A DNA stretch of 64,000 bases, taken from the NCBI RefSeq assembly GCF_014649715.1, contig NZ_BMTO01000010.1:273262-337261 (forward strand), given 5' to 3'. The DNA comes from Streptomyces lateritius. Lineage in GTDB: Bacteria > Actinomycetota > Actinomycetes > Streptomycetales > Streptomycetaceae. This document shows, in pieces, positions 34,403 to 43,199 of this stretch. A program made the position numbers and the translations under genes. The notes below the pieces were generated by a model. The model saw only the letters and a list, made by a program, of their open reading frames with translations, ran no database searches and had not been told where the DNA came from. The number at the start of each line of letters is the position of its first letter. Position 1 is the first letter of the stretch.

Positions 34403-34876
34403 ATGACCGTCACACAGCGCCGTGGGCGCCGGATCATGATGACCCCGGCCGAGCTGGACACCTTCCTCGGCGAACAGCGCACCTGCCGGGTCGCGACCGT
34501 CTCCGACGACGGCCGGCCGCACGTCGGCGCGCTCTGGTTCGCCTGGGACGGGGCCTCGCTGTGGCTCTACTCGATCATCCGGAGCCGCCGTTGGGCGGAG
34601 CTGCGCGCCGACCCCCGGATCGCCGTGGTGGTGGACGACGGCGAGGAGTACGGAGAGCTGCGCGGCGTGGAGCTGTCGGGGACCGCGGTCTTCGTCGGGG
34701 AAGCCCCGCGCACCGGCGAGCCCTGCCCCGAACTCGAAATCCCGGAGCGGCTCTTCGCCACGAAGAACTTCGGCCTGGACACGATGCCGCACGACGGCCG
34801 GCACGCCTGGCTGAAGCTGACCCCGGACGCCGTCGTGTCCTGGGACTTCCGCAAGCTGGCCACGCTGGGCGGCTGA
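34403..34876 (+). CDS. Pyridoxamine 5'-phosphate oxidase-family flavoprotein
   Basis: A 157-residue split-barrel protein of the PPOX/F420-binding class. CRVATVSDDGRPHVGALWFAWDG (about residues 30-52) and LYSIIRSRRWAEL (about 57-69) are the cofactor-binding strands. In actinobacteria many such proteins use F420 or FMN; which applies here is not decided by sequence alone. It is divergent from the isochorismatase-like gene and convergent with the LysR gene. Confidence 0.85.
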   Translation: MTVTQRRGRRIMMTPAELDTFLGEQRTCRVATVSDDGRPHVGALWFAWDGASLWLYSIIRSRRWAELRADPRIAVVVDDGEEYGELRGVELSGTAVFVGEAPRTGEPCPELEIPERLFATKNFGLDTMPHDGRHAWLKLTPDAVVSWDFRKLATLGG

Positions 34877-34916
34877 ACTCCGGCCCGCCGCTTGCGCTTC
34901 CCGGCCGGTCACCGGT

Positions 34917-35822
34917 TCAGCTGTTCAGCCGCTCCCCGACGCCCCGCAGCGCCTCGACCGCCGCTCGGATGGACGGTCTCCGGTCGGCGTCGGTGCGCCA
35001 TGTCGCGTAGATGTGCCGCCGCATCTTCTGCCGTACGGGCACGTAGGCGATCCCTTCCAGGGCCTGTCCCCGCCCGAGCCGCGGGGTGACGCAGACACCG
35101 AGCCCCGCCGCGATCAGCGCGAGCTGGGTGTGGTGCTCACCGGCGAGGTGGGCGATGCGCGGCTCGATGCCATGGGAGCGCAGGGTGAACATCAGCCAGT
35201 CATGGCAGAACTCGCCCTCCGGCCAGGAGACCCACTCCTCGTCGCCGAAGTCCACCAGGTCCACCTCGTCCCGCCCCGCCAGCGGATGATCGGCGGGCAC
35301 GGCGACGTCCGCGGCGTCGTCCAGGAGGTGGGCCCGTTCCAGTCCGCCCGGCACCGGCGCCCGCTTGTTGCTCCAGTCCAGGACGATCGCGAGATCGGCG
35401 TCGCCCCGCAGCACCTCGCGGATGCCCTGCTCCGGTTCCAGCTCGACGGTCTTCACCCGCAGTTCGGGGTGGGCGGTGCGCAGCGCGCCGAGGGCTCCGG
35501 GGAGCAACCCGCGCGCGGCCGTGGGGAAGGCCGCGATCCGCACCTCGCCCACCACCTGGCCGCGTTGCGCCTCGATGTCCGCCTGGGCGAGCTCGACCTG
35601 GGAGAGGATGCGCGCGGCGTGCTCGGCCAGGAGCAGTCCGGCGTCGGTGAGCCGCACGCCTCTGCCGTTCTTGGCGAGCAGTTGCTGGCCGATCTCGCGC
35701 TCGAGCTTGGACAGTTGCTGCGAGACGGCCGAGGTGGTGACGTGCAGGCCGTCGGCCGCGCCGCTGACCGAGCCGTGCCGCGCGACGGCGTCGAGGGTAC
35801 GCAGGCGCTCCAGGTTCAACAT
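34917..35822 (-). CDS. LysR-family transcriptional regulator
   Basis: The 301-residue protein has the LysR N-terminal HTH (residues 1-60: LERLRTLDAVARHGSVSGAADGLHVTTSAVSQQLSKLE) and a periplasmic-binding-like effector domain (about 90-290). It is divergent from an EamA transporter with a 74-base gap carrying repeated TAAGCGA elements, the typical arrangement for LysR control of an exporter. The effector is unknown. Confidence 0.93.
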   Translation of the reverse strand: MLNLERLRTLDAVARHGSVSGAADGLHVTTSAVSQQLSKLEREIGQQLLAKNGRGVRLTDAGLLLAEHAARILSQVELAQADIEAQRGQVVGEVRIAAFPTAARGLLPGALGALRTAHPELRVKTVELEPEQGIREVLRGDADLAIVLDWSNKRAPVPGGLERAHLLDDAADVAVPADHPLAGRDEVDLVDFGDEEWVSWPEGEFCHDWLMFTLRSHGIEPRIAHLAGEHHTQLALIAAGLGVCVTPRLGRGQALEGIAYVPVRQKMRRHIYATWRTDADRRPSIRAAVEALRGVGERLNS

Positions 35823-35823
35823 G

Positions 35824-35862
35824 TAAGCGATACTAAGCGAACGGCTCCAATTAATCTCGCTT
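35824..35862. promoter_or_regulatory. Repeated TAAGCGA elements, probable LysR binding region
   Basis: Two direct TAAGCGA copies (35824-35830 and 35834-35840, one helical turn apart) face an inverted TCGCTT (35857-35862) in the LysR/EamA gap. LysR proteins commonly bind such paired recognition and activation sites. Confidence 0.5.
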
Positions 35863-35896
35863 GTTCTACGAGATAGCAGCCGTCACGCTGAAGGGC

Positions 35897-36946
35897 ATGA
35901 GCTCCGCCGCCCCGTCCAGGGACCTGCCGACCCCCACGCCCGCCACCCCGTCCGTCGCCCCTCCCGCCGCGACCACCGCAGCCCCCCGCCGCCGTGCGCT
36001 CGACTGGCGCATCCGGTTCGGCGTGCTGGCCCTGATCTGGGGTTTCAGCTTCCTCCTCATCAAGGTCGGCACGGCGGGGTTCGCACCGTTCCAGGTGACC
36101 CTGGGCCGCCTTCTGTTCGGTACGGCGGTGCTGGCCGTGGCCATGGTGGTCAGGCGCGAACGGCTGCCGCGGGGCGCCCGCACCTGGGGCCATCTCGCGG
36201 TCGCGGCGTTCCTGCTCAACGCCTTGCCGTTCTCTCTGTTCGCGTACTCCGAGCTGACCATCCCCTCGACGCTCGCGGGCATCTGCAACGCCACGACGCC
36301 GCTGTGGGGCATGCTGTTCTCACTGGTCGCCCTCTCCGAGGACCGCCCGACCCGGGTGCGCGCGGCCGGCCTGGGCGTCGGCTTCATCGGGGTCCTGACC
36401 GTACTGGGCGCCTGGCAGGGCTTCACGGGGCTCGACGTCACGGGGACGGCGATGGCACTGCTCGCCTCCTTCAGCTACGCCGTCGGCTGGATCTACGTCC
36501 GTCGCACGCTGACCGGGACGGGCGCCTCGCACCTCTCCCTCGCGGGTTCCCAGGTAGGCCTGGGGGCGGTGCAACTGGCGGTGGTGACCCCTCTGTTCAC
36601 CTCCATGCCGTCCTCGATCGAACTCGTTCCGCTGCTCGCCGTGATCGCCCTCGGTGCGCTGGGGACGGGGTACGCGATGCTGCTCCAGTACGGCGTGGTC
36701 GCGGAGGTCGGCCCGACGACGGCGGCGATGGTCACGTACTTCATCCCGGTGATCGCGACGGCGGCGGGTGTCGCCCTCCTGGACGAGCAGCTCAGCTGGA
36801 ACACCCCTGTCGGCGCCGCGATCGTCCTGGCCGGCGCGGCTCTGACCCAGACCAACGGCCCCGTCCGCCGCACCGCCGCCCCGGCGGAGCCTCCCGCGGC
36901 GGATCTCCCCGGGGCGAAGCAGCCGGCACCGGCCCGCCACCCGTAG
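35897..36946 (+). CDS. EamA/DMT-superfamily transporter
   Basis: A 349-residue protein with a Ser/Pro/Thr-rich N-terminal tail (about residues 1-40), ten hydrophobic helices in two EamA repeats (FGVLALIWGFSFLLIKVGT, and a second repeat near 190), and a Pro-rich C-terminal tail. ATG 35897 follows GAAGGG. It is divergent from the LysR gene, its likely regulator, and convergent with the MocR gene. Substrate unknown; amino-acid or drug export is common. Confidence 0.9.
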   Translation: MSSAAPSRDLPTPTPATPSVAPPAATTAAPRRRALDWRIRFGVLALIWGFSFLLIKVGTAGFAPFQVTLGRLLFGTAVLAVAMVVRRERLPRGARTWGHLAVAAFLLNALPFSLFAYSELTIPSTLAGICNATTPLWGMLFSLVALSEDRPTRVRAAGLGVGFIGVLTVLGAWQGFTGLDVTGTAMALLASFSYAVGWIYVRRTLTGTGASHLSLAGSQVGLGAVQLAVVTPLFTSMPSSIELVPLLAVIALGALGTGYAMLLQYGVVAEVGPTTAAMVTYFIPVIATAAGVALLDEQLSWNTPVGAAIVLAGAALTQTNGPVRRTAAPAEPPAADLPGAKQPAPARHP

Positions 36947-37006
36947 GCACCGGAGGGGGCGGCCGTTCCGAATCGGCTCCCTCCTCCGCCACCCCCGCTC
37001 TCGTCC

Positions 37007-38347
37007 TCAGCCGTAACTCCGCGCCGGTGCCGGGCCCGCCGCCGCCGCGAGCGCGTCGGCCAGCGGCTCGATGTCGCTCGCCGTCAGCCCCGAGACGGTC
37101 ACCCGCACCGCCGGCCCCGCGTTCATACGGAAGCGTGCGCCCGGCGCCACCGCCCAGCCCGCCCCCAGCAGCCGCGTCACCGCACCCGTCTCGTCGGCCA
37201 CCGGCACCCACACGTTCATCCCGCTTCGCCCGTGCGCCTCGACGCCGCGCCGTTCCAGGGCCCGTACGAGCCCGTCACGAGGCTCCGCGTACGCGCCGGC
37301 GACGGCCGCCGCGTCCACCGCCCCCGTCGCCCACAGGTGTGCGACCGCGCGCTGCAGCAGTCGGCTGACCCACCCGGGGCCCAGCCGCTGCCGCCCGAGC
37401 ACCCGGTCGACCGTCACCGCGTCGCCGGTCAGCGCGGCGATCCGGAGGTCCGGCCCGTGTGCCTTGGCGACAGAGCGCACCATCGCCCAGCGGTCGGTCA
37501 CCCCCGCCAGCGGGTGGAGGGGAAGGTCGACGATGCCGTGGCCGTGGTCGTCCTCGATGAGCAGAACGTCCGGGTGGGCGGCCAGGACCTGGCGCAGTTC
37601 CTCCGCCCGGGCGGCGCCGATCGCCGCGCCGGTCGGGTTCTGCGCGCGGTCGGTGACGATCACCGCCCGTACGCCGCTCCGGAGCGCCCGCGCCATCGCC
37701 TCCGGCAGCGGACCTTCGTCGTCGACCGTCATCGGCACCGGCCGCAGTCCCAGCGCCGGAATCAGGTCGAGGAGGCTCCCCCACCCAGGGTCCTCGACGG
37801 CGACGGCGTCCCCCGGCCTGAGGTGGACGGCGAGGACCCGTTCCACCGCGTCCAGCGACCCGGAGGCGACGGCGACCGGCCCGTCCGGGACGCCGTCCGC
37901 ATCCAGGGCGGCACGGGCGATCCGGGCGAAGCCCTCGTCGACGGGGGCCTCTCCGTACAGCCCGGGCCGCTCCGCCTCGCGCCGCGCGGCCTCGGCGAGC
38001 GCCGGGCCGAGCGGGGGCAGCAGGCCGGGGTCCGGGTTGCCCTTGCTCACGTCCCGTACACCGGCCGGAGCGTCCACGAGGATGGACCCGCGCGCGGTGG
38101 TGGCGGGCCTCGGGCGCACCCGGCTGCCGCGCCGCCCGTCCGTCTCGATGACCCCGCGCTCCCGCAGGGTCCGGTACGCGGCGGCGACCGTGTTCGGGTT
38201 CACTCCGAGGGTCAGCGCCAACTCCCGCATGGGCGGCAGCACTTGCCCCGGTACCAGCTCACCCGCGCCGACCCCTCGCTCCACGCTCGCGGCGATCTCC
38301 GATGCGCGACGCCCTTCGATCCGATACTCTCCTAGCACAAACGACAT
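37007..38347 (-). CDS. MocR/PdxR-type GntR regulator with aminotransferase domain
   Basis: The 446-residue protein joins a GntR winged helix (about residues 12-80, ALTLGVNPNTVAAAYRTLRERGVIE) to a fold-type I aminotransferase domain. The PLP sites are present: NPTG (237-240), Asp267 in VLLIEDDHG, and the Schiff-base Lys295 in SVAKAHGPD. MocR proteins sense PLP and control vitamin B6, GABA or ectoine genes. Here the divergent PPOX-type gene, 27 bases away, is the likely target; both promoters and a perfect palindrome share that gap. Confidence 0.92.
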   Translation of the reverse strand: MSFVLGEYRIEGRRASEIAASVERGVGAGELVPGQVLPPMRELALTLGVNPNTVAAAYRTLRERGVIETDGRRGSRVRPRPATTARGSILVDAPAGVRDVSKGNPDPGLLPPLGPALAEAARREAERPGLYGEAPVDEGFARIARAALDADGVPDGPVAVASGSLDAVERVLAVHLRPGDAVAVEDPGWGSLLDLIPALGLRPVPMTVDDEGPLPEAMARALRSGVRAVIVTDRAQNPTGAAIGAARAEELRQVLAAHPDVLLIEDDHGHGIVDLPLHPLAGVTDRWAMVRSVAKAHGPDLRIAALTGDAVTVDRVLGRQRLGPGWVSRLLQRAVAHLWATGAVDAAAVAGAYAEPRDGLVRALERRGVEAHGRSGMNVWVPVADETGAVTRLLGAGWAVAPGARFRMNAGPAVRVTVSGLTASDIEPLADALAAAAGPAPARSYG

Positions 38348-38349
38348 TA

Positions 38350-38361
38350 TGCACTAGTGCA
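38350..38361. promoter_or_regulatory. Perfect 12-base palindrome in the MocR/PPOX gap
   Basis: TGCACTAGTGCA lies 3 bases upstream of the MocR start and 14 before the PPOX start. So close to both starts, it would block both genes when bound. MocR-type regulators usually bind direct repeats, so the assignment is tentative. Confidence 0.5.
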
Positions 38362-38374
38362 ATAGGAAGGGCAA

Positions 38375-39037
38375 ATGACGGACTTCTACGAGCCGACCGA
38401 GCGGACCATCCCCACCCGCTCCCGCGAACGCGCCGCCTACGACCGCGCGTTGGTGCACTCGATACTCGACGAGACATACGTCTGCCACCTCGGCTTCGTC
38501 CGCGACGGAGCTCCCGTCGTGCTTCCGACCCTGTACGCCCGGGCCGGCGACCGCCTCTACGTGCACGGCTCCACCGGCTCGCGCCCCCTGCGGACGGCGG
38601 GCACGGGCACCGAGGCGCCGGGCCTCCCCGTCTGCCTGACCGTGACCCATGTCGACGGTCTCGTGCTCGCCCGCTCGGCGTTCCACCACTCGATCAACTA
38701 CCGCTCGGTGGTGGTCCACGGGACCGCCCACCAGGTCACCGACCCCGAGGAGCGGCGCACCGCCCTCGACGCCCTGGTGGACCACGTCGTCCCCGGCCGG
38801 TCCTCCGACTCCCGCCCGGCCAATGCCAAGGAGCTCGCCGCCACCGCGGTGCTGCGCCTGGACCTGGAGGAGGTCTCGGCGAAGGTCCGCACCGGCGGCC
38901 CCAACGACGACCCGGAGGACGCTGCGCTGCCCCACTGGACCGGTGTCGTCCCCGTACGCAAGGGTTACGGCACGCCGATCCCGGCCGACGACCTGGACCC
39001 GTCCGTCGCCCTGCCCGCCTACCTCTCCGCCGTCTGA
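38375..39037 (+). CDS. Pyridoxamine 5'-phosphate oxidase-like flavoprotein
   Basis: A 220-residue split-barrel protein (Pyridox_ox_2 type). TYVCHLGFVRDGAPVVLPTLYAR (about residues 34-56), the Gly/Ser-rich RLYVHGSTGSR and HSINYRSVVVHG are characteristic. Next to a PLP-sensing MocR regulator it may act in vitamin B6 salvage, although true PdxH activity is not established for this subfamily. The next gene (PaiB-like) starts 9 bases after its stop, so they form an operon. Confidence 0.87.
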   Translation: MTDFYEPTERTIPTRSRERAAYDRALVHSILDETYVCHLGFVRDGAPVVLPTLYARAGDRLYVHGSTGSRPLRTAGTGTEAPGLPVCLTVTHVDGLVLARSAFHHSINYRSVVVHGTAHQVTDPEERRTALDALVDHVVPGRSSDSRPANAKELAATAVLRLDLEEVSAKVRTGGPNDDPEDAALPHWTGVVPVRKGYGTPIPADDLDPSVALPAYLSAV

Positions 39038-39046
39038 GGCCCCGCC

Positions 39047-39691
39047 GTGCTGATCCATCCCTGGGACGCCGCCCATGACGCCGGCGAGTGGCGCGACTGG
39101 CTGGCCCGCCACGACTTCGGCCAGCTCGCCGTCAACGGACTGCCCGGCGAACCGCCGTGGGTCCAGCCGATGCACTTCCGCTACGACTCCGGGCCCGGCC
39201 CGTACGGAACCGTGCTCGCCCACCTCGCGCGCCCGAACCCGCTGTGGCGCGCGCTGGAGGAGAACCGGGCGGTCGTCCTGAGCGTGGTCGACGACTACGC
39301 CTTCATCCCGGGCCCGTGGTCGGCCCCCGAGGGGACCCCGCCCGAACACGGGACTCCGACGTCCTTCTACGCGGCGGTCCAACTGGTCTGTACGGCCCAC
39401 GTGGTGGACGACCCAGCGGAGAAGGCGGAACTTTTGAACCGCCAGGTCGCCCACTTCCAGCCCGAGGGCGGTACGGCCCCGGTCACGCCCGGGGAGTCCC
39501 CCTTCGGCCGGCTCCTCCCGGGCCTGCGGGGCCTGCGCCTCGACGTGACCGGCGTCCGCGCCAAGTTCAAGTACGCCAACCAGAAGCCGGAGCTCGTCCA
39601 GCACCGAATCGCCGAGGCCCTCACCCACCGCAACGCCCCCGGCGACCTCCAAGCCCACACCCACCAACTCCGCCGCCGCCCACCCCGCTGA
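39047..39691 (+). CDS. PaiB-like FMN-binding protein
   Basis: A 214-residue protein of the FMN_bind_2/PaiB family, a further split-barrel flavoprotein. It starts MLIHPWD with LAVNGLPGEPPWVQPMHF early on; YAFIPGPWS (about 85-93) and VTGVRAKFKYANQK are family motifs. B. subtilis PaiB was described as a negative regulator of sporulation and protease genes; many relatives may simply bind FMN or haem. GTG 39047 is 9 bases after the PPOX stop, so cotranscription is likely. Confidence 0.87.
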   Translation: MLIHPWDAAHDAGEWRDWLARHDFGQLAVNGLPGEPPWVQPMHFRYDSGPGPYGTVLAHLARPNPLWRALEENRAVVLSVVDDYAFIPGPWSAPEGTPPEHGTPTSFYAAVQLVCTAHVVDDPAEKAELLNRQVAHFQPEGGTAPVTPGESPFGRLLPGLRGLRLDVTGVRAKFKYANQKPELVQHRIAEALTHRNAPGDLQAHTHQLRRRPPR

Positions 39692-40237
39692 CCTGGGCCG
39701 CCTCCGGCAGCGCGCGTCCGCCCCTCCCCCCCAGCTGTCCGCCCCCGCGAGGGGTGCAGGACGGCAGCAGCGGCCACACGGCCCGCCGCCCCGCAGTGCC
39801 GGGGCGCCCACACGGCCCGGTGCCCGCCCAGACCAGCCCTGGAGAACCGGGTGGCCGCGCGAGCTGTGACCCCACGGGGCCGGGACCGCCACACGGGCCA
39901 AGGGCCCACAGGCCCGCGCCCCACAGGACCGGCTGGCCGCACGAGCTGCTGACCCCCGCAGGGCCGAGGCCGCCACACTGGCCAAAGACCTACAGGCCAG
40001 CGCCCCACAGGCCCGCGCCCCCACACGACCGGCCGGCCGCACGAGCTGATGGCCCCGCAGATCGGCGACGCCCCGCAAGGGTGCGGCGGCGCCCGAAGTG
40101 CCCCGCCGGGCCGGAGGGGCCCCGAGGGGCGGCGACCCGCGCAAGCCGGGCGGGGCCCCGAGGGCCACCCACACCGGCGCCCGCGCCCCCGGCCCCGCGG
40201 CCCCGCCGCGGAGCCGAGCGCGTCCCCGAACCGCCCT
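39692..40237. other. Non-coding GC-rich region with direct repeats
   Basis: 546 bases between the PaiB-like stop and the EamA stop on the opposite strand. Open frames run through it on both strands, but their products are low-complexity Pro/Arg/Ala strings without ribosome sites. The main content is the repeat series at 39853-40048. I see no gene. Confidence 0.6.
39853..40048. repeat. Imperfect direct repeats of about 80-100 bases
   Basis: The element GGCCGCACGAGCTG recurs at 39853 (one mismatch), 39935 and 40035. Between copies the shared order is CCCCGCAGGGCC-like, GCCACAC(T/G)GGCCAA, ACAGGCC and GCGCCCCACAGG. Spacing is 82 then 100 bases, and the third unit is truncated. Partial further copies extend left to about 39768. 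Confidence 0.65.
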
Positions 40238-41209
40238 CTACACCGCCACGACCGCCTCTCTCCGCCGCTCCGCCGCCCCGCGGGCCTCGGCCGTGGCGAG
40301 GCCGGACACTGCCGCCAGGAGCAGGAGCGTGCCGGTCACCGTGGCGCCGGTGAGCTGTTCGCCCAGGAGCGTGACGGCGATGGCCGCCGCGCTCACCGGC
40401 TCGAGGAGCATGATCACGGAGACGGTCGCCGCGCGGACCACGGCCGCGCCCGCGAAGTACAGGGCGTACGCGAGCGCCGTCGGCACCGCCGCCACGTAGA
40501 CCAGCAGTCCGACGACCTGCATCGGCTCCGCCGTGTGCGGCAGGATCCCCTCCACCGCCGCCATCGGCAGCAGCCCGACGGAGCCGATCGCGAAGGCCCA
40601 CGTCGTCGTCGACAGCGCGTCGGACGCCCCGCCGTCCCGCCCCAGCCACCGGGTGAGCAGCGTGATCGCCGCGTACCCGGCCGCGGAGACCACCGCGAGG
40701 GCCACGCCGAGCGGCCGGACGTCGCCGGACTCCCCGCCCAGGACGAGGACGGCGAGTCCGGCGAGCGCGCCGATGACGGCGGCCGCGCCGCCGCGCCCGA
40801 GCCGTTCGCCCATGGTGAGCCGGGCGCCGAGCGCGATCAGGACGGGTCCGGCACCGAGCGTGACGACGGTGGCGACGGCCAGCCCCGTCGCCTGGACGGC
40901 GGCGAAGTACGCGCTTTGGAAGAGGGTCAGCCCGGTCCCCGTACCGAGGATCCGGAGGAGCCGCCGCCGGCGCGGTTCCAGGGTCACGACGACCCTGCGG
41001 GGCCGCAGCGCCCGCGCCCCGAGCAGCAGCACCAGGCCACCGGCGCAGCGCCAGAAGGACAGCGCCAGCGGACCCATGTCGCTGATCCGGAACATCAGCG
41101 AGGCCGCGGCACCGGCCGTGCCCCAGGCGATTCCGGCGACGATCAGATAAAGGAGACTCCGCCCGACGGCAGGCATGGCTGCCGCGGACGCGGAGGAGGA
41201 ATTCGACAC
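40238..41209 (-). CDS. EamA/DMT-superfamily transporter
   Basis: A 323-residue ten-helix EamA protein. Ser/Ala-rich start, then LLYLIVAGIAWGTAGAAASLMF (first helix) and FQSAYFAAVQATGLAVATVV; the second EamA repeat starts near residue 175. It lies 163 bases downstream of another EamA gene on the same strand; the two are not close paralogues. Substrate unknown. Confidence 0.88.
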   Translation of the reverse strand: MSNSSSASAAAMPAVGRSLLYLIVAGIAWGTAGAAASLMFRISDMGPLALSFWRCAGGLVLLLGARALRPRRVVVTLEPRRRRLLRILGTGTGLTLFQSAYFAAVQATGLAVATVVTLGAGPVLIALGARLTMGERLGRGGAAAVIGALAGLAVLVLGGESGDVRPLGVALAVVSAAGYAAITLLTRWLGRDGGASDALSTTTWAFAIGSVGLLPMAAVEGILPHTAEPMQVVGLLVYVAAVPTALAYALYFAGAAVVRAATVSVIMLLEPVSAAAIAVTLLGEQLTGATVTGTLLLLAAVSGLATAEARGAAERRREAVVAV

Positions 41210-41372
41210 GTGCTTCTCCGTGTGAAGACGGGGTGATGTGGTCGCTCGACTCCGCAGGCGGGCAGCGACGAACCGCTCGGGGAACTGCCCGAGCCCGGTC
41301 TTCGTCAGGGAGAGTGGCCGCCCGCGCTAGGCGACGGGAGGCGGGAGTACGGTCGAAGGCATGATCGTCACC

Positions 41373-42380
41373 CTAGGGGGCGGCCCGGTCTCCGGACAAC
41401 TCGGATACTGACCCGCCACGCCCGGCCGCGGGCCCCGAAAGCGCCTCCGAGCCCGCCACCGGCTCCGCCACCGCCACCTTCGGCGCCGACGACTGGGCGA
41501 TGAACGCACCGATCAGGACCACGGCGCCACCCAGGATCTGCGGGGCCGCGAGGTGCTCCCCGAGGAGCACCCACGCCAGCACGGTGGCGATCACCGCCTC
41601 CAGGCACGCCACGACACCGGCCACCTGGGGTGAGAGCCGCCGCACCGAGACGATGCCGGTGACGTAGGCGAGGACGGTGGCGATCAGCACGATCCAGCCG
41701 AGCAGGAGCCAGGCGGGTACGCCCGTAGCGTTCATGGCGGCGTCGCCGGCGAGCACCGAGAAGTCCATCCCCCACGGCCGGGCCACGACGGTGAGCACGA
41801 GGGCGCCGATGAGCAGTCCGTACGCGATGACGCCCAGCGGGTCGGCCGGGTCGGACTCGTCGCCACCGTGGTCGGAGAGGACGAAGTAGCCGACCTGGCA
41901 GCAGGCGGCGCCGAGCGCGAGCAGCAGCCCGATCAGATCGAAACTCAGCCCCGACCACACCTGCACGACGCAGGCGAGGCCGCCGACGGCGAGCACGACA
42001 CCGAGCGCGGCGGCGCGCGTCACGGGCCGGCGCTGGACGAAGCGGACCCAGCCGAGGACGAGGGCGGGGGCGAGGTACTCGATGAGCAGGGCGACGCCGA
42101 CCGGGATCCGGGAGATCGACGCGAAGTAGCAGGCCTGGACGCCCGCGACGGCGAGCAGGCCGAAGCCGGCGAGAAGTGCGGGCTTGCGCCGCGGCAGGTC
42201 CCGGTGGCGCCAGGCCACGGGCAGCATGACGAGGGCGGCTCCGGCCACCCGGAGCCATACGACATGGAGCGGGTCGAGGCCCGCCTCGATGAGCGGCTTG
42301 GCCGCCACACCTGAACCACCGAATGCGAAGGCCGAGGCCAGGGCTAGTCCCAGGCCGGCGCTTCTTCCCTGCGCGTGCAT
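41373..42380 (-). CDS. EamA/DMT-superfamily transporter
   Basis: A 335-residue ten-helix EamA protein starting MHAQGRSAGLGLALASAFAF, with a second repeat near residue 200 (LLLGWIVLIATVLAYVTG) and a Ser/Ala/Gly-rich tail. It resembles RhtA-type amino-acid exporters in layout, but the substrate is not determined. A Clp_N-like gene lies 41 bases upstream on the same strand, so cotranscription is possible. Confidence 0.88.
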   Translation of the reverse strand: MHAQGRSAGLGLALASAFAFGGSGVAAKPLIEAGLDPLHVVWLRVAGAALVMLPVAWRHRDLPRRKPALLAGFGLLAVAGVQACYFASISRIPVGVALLIEYLAPALVLGWVRFVQRRPVTRAAALGVVLAVGGLACVVQVWSGLSFDLIGLLLALGAACCQVGYFVLSDHGGDESDPADPLGVIAYGLLIGALVLTVVARPWGMDFSVLAGDAAMNATGVPAWLLLGWIVLIATVLAYVTGIVSVRRLSPQVAGVVACLEAVIATVLAWVLLGEHLAAPQILGGAVVLIGAFIAQSSAPKVAVAEPVAGSEALSGPAAGRGGSVSELSGDRAAP

Positions 42381-42421
42381 CCGGACATGATGGCAGGGCG
42401 CCGTCAGGTGCGTAACCCCCG

Positions 42422-43006
42422 TTACACCTGTTGAGACAGCTCGCCGATCCGATCGGCCAGGACGAGCGGGTCGACGCCCGCGCGGCGCAGGACTTCGACG
42501 GCGCGACAGTCCGGATCGGCCGTGAGTGCGGCGAGCAGATCGAGACCGCGGACGCGTGGGTCACCGCGCAGCGCGGCTCGCTCCCGCGCGCGGGCCAGCG
42601 CCGTGGCCGCCGAGGGCGACCAGCCGGCCGCGGCCGCCTCCGCTTCCCGTACGACGCAGCGGGCCCCTGAGTCCTCGACCGAGCGCTGCCAGCGCAGCCC
42701 GTATCCGATGGACCGCTGGACGAGGTAGCCGAGCACGCGCGCCGGCTGGGCCTGGCCACCGAAGGCGGGGCCGACCTCGGGGTCGGACTCGACGAGGGAG
42801 TGCAGCAGGTGGGCGGTGTCGATCTGCCGGTCCCCGCCCCGCAGCGCTCTGCGGCGCGCACCGGCCGCGACCACGGCGAGAGCGGCGGTGGCGAGCGCGG
42901 CGGTAGCGGCCGGGCCCCCTCGACGTCCGCGCGCCGGGCGGCGACGGTCTGCCGCGGCAGGCGCGCCGCCGGGAAGAGGGGCGGGACAGGGGACGGGACT
43001 TTGCAC
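42422..43006 (-). CDS. Solo Clp_N-domain protein
   Basis: A 194-residue protein with two Clp_N-type repeats (about residues 60-110, IDTAHLLHSLVESDPEVG, and 150-192, VRGLDLLAALTADPDCRAVEVL) and no AAA+ ATPase module. Stand-alone relatives include ClpS-like and McsA-like adaptors, so a role in substrate recognition for Clp proteases is plausible but unproven. The first 40 residues are Pro/Arg/Ala-rich; the GTG at 43006 has GGGAGG too close, so the real start may be inside. Confidence 0.7.
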   Translation of the reverse strand: MQSPVPCPAPLPGGAPAAADRRRPARGRRGGPAATAALATAALAVVAAGARRRALRGGDRQIDTAHLLHSLVESDPEVGPAFGGQAQPARVLGYLVQRSIGYGLRWQRSVEDSGARCVVREAEAAAAGWSPSAATALARARERAALRGDPRVRGLDLLAALTADPDCRAVEVLRRAGVDPLVLADRIGELSQQV

Positions 43007-43199
43007 CCTCCCACCTCATCAGGTCGGGGCGGCCGGAACATCACCGTGGAGAAGCACGTGCGCATCCCACCGGAGTCGGGCACGGACGTGCGGTTCTCCT
43101 CCTCGCGGAGGAGATCGGGGGGCTTCGGCCTCGGGGCGCGCGCCGCCTTGCTTCACACCCCGGCCGCAACCACGCCCCCTCCCGTTTCGCCTCCCGGGT

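Noticed and set aside
39367..40026. Minus-strand repeat-containing frame as a possible repeat protein
   Set aside because: The repeat spacing (82 and 100 bases) is not a multiple of three throughout, so no stable protein repeat would be kept, and there is no start signal.
38354..40174. 606-residue open frame on the minus strand
   Set aside because: It covers the PPOX and PaiB-like genes in antisense and reads through the repeat region. The product is repetitive Ala/Arg/Gly sequence with no coding signature.
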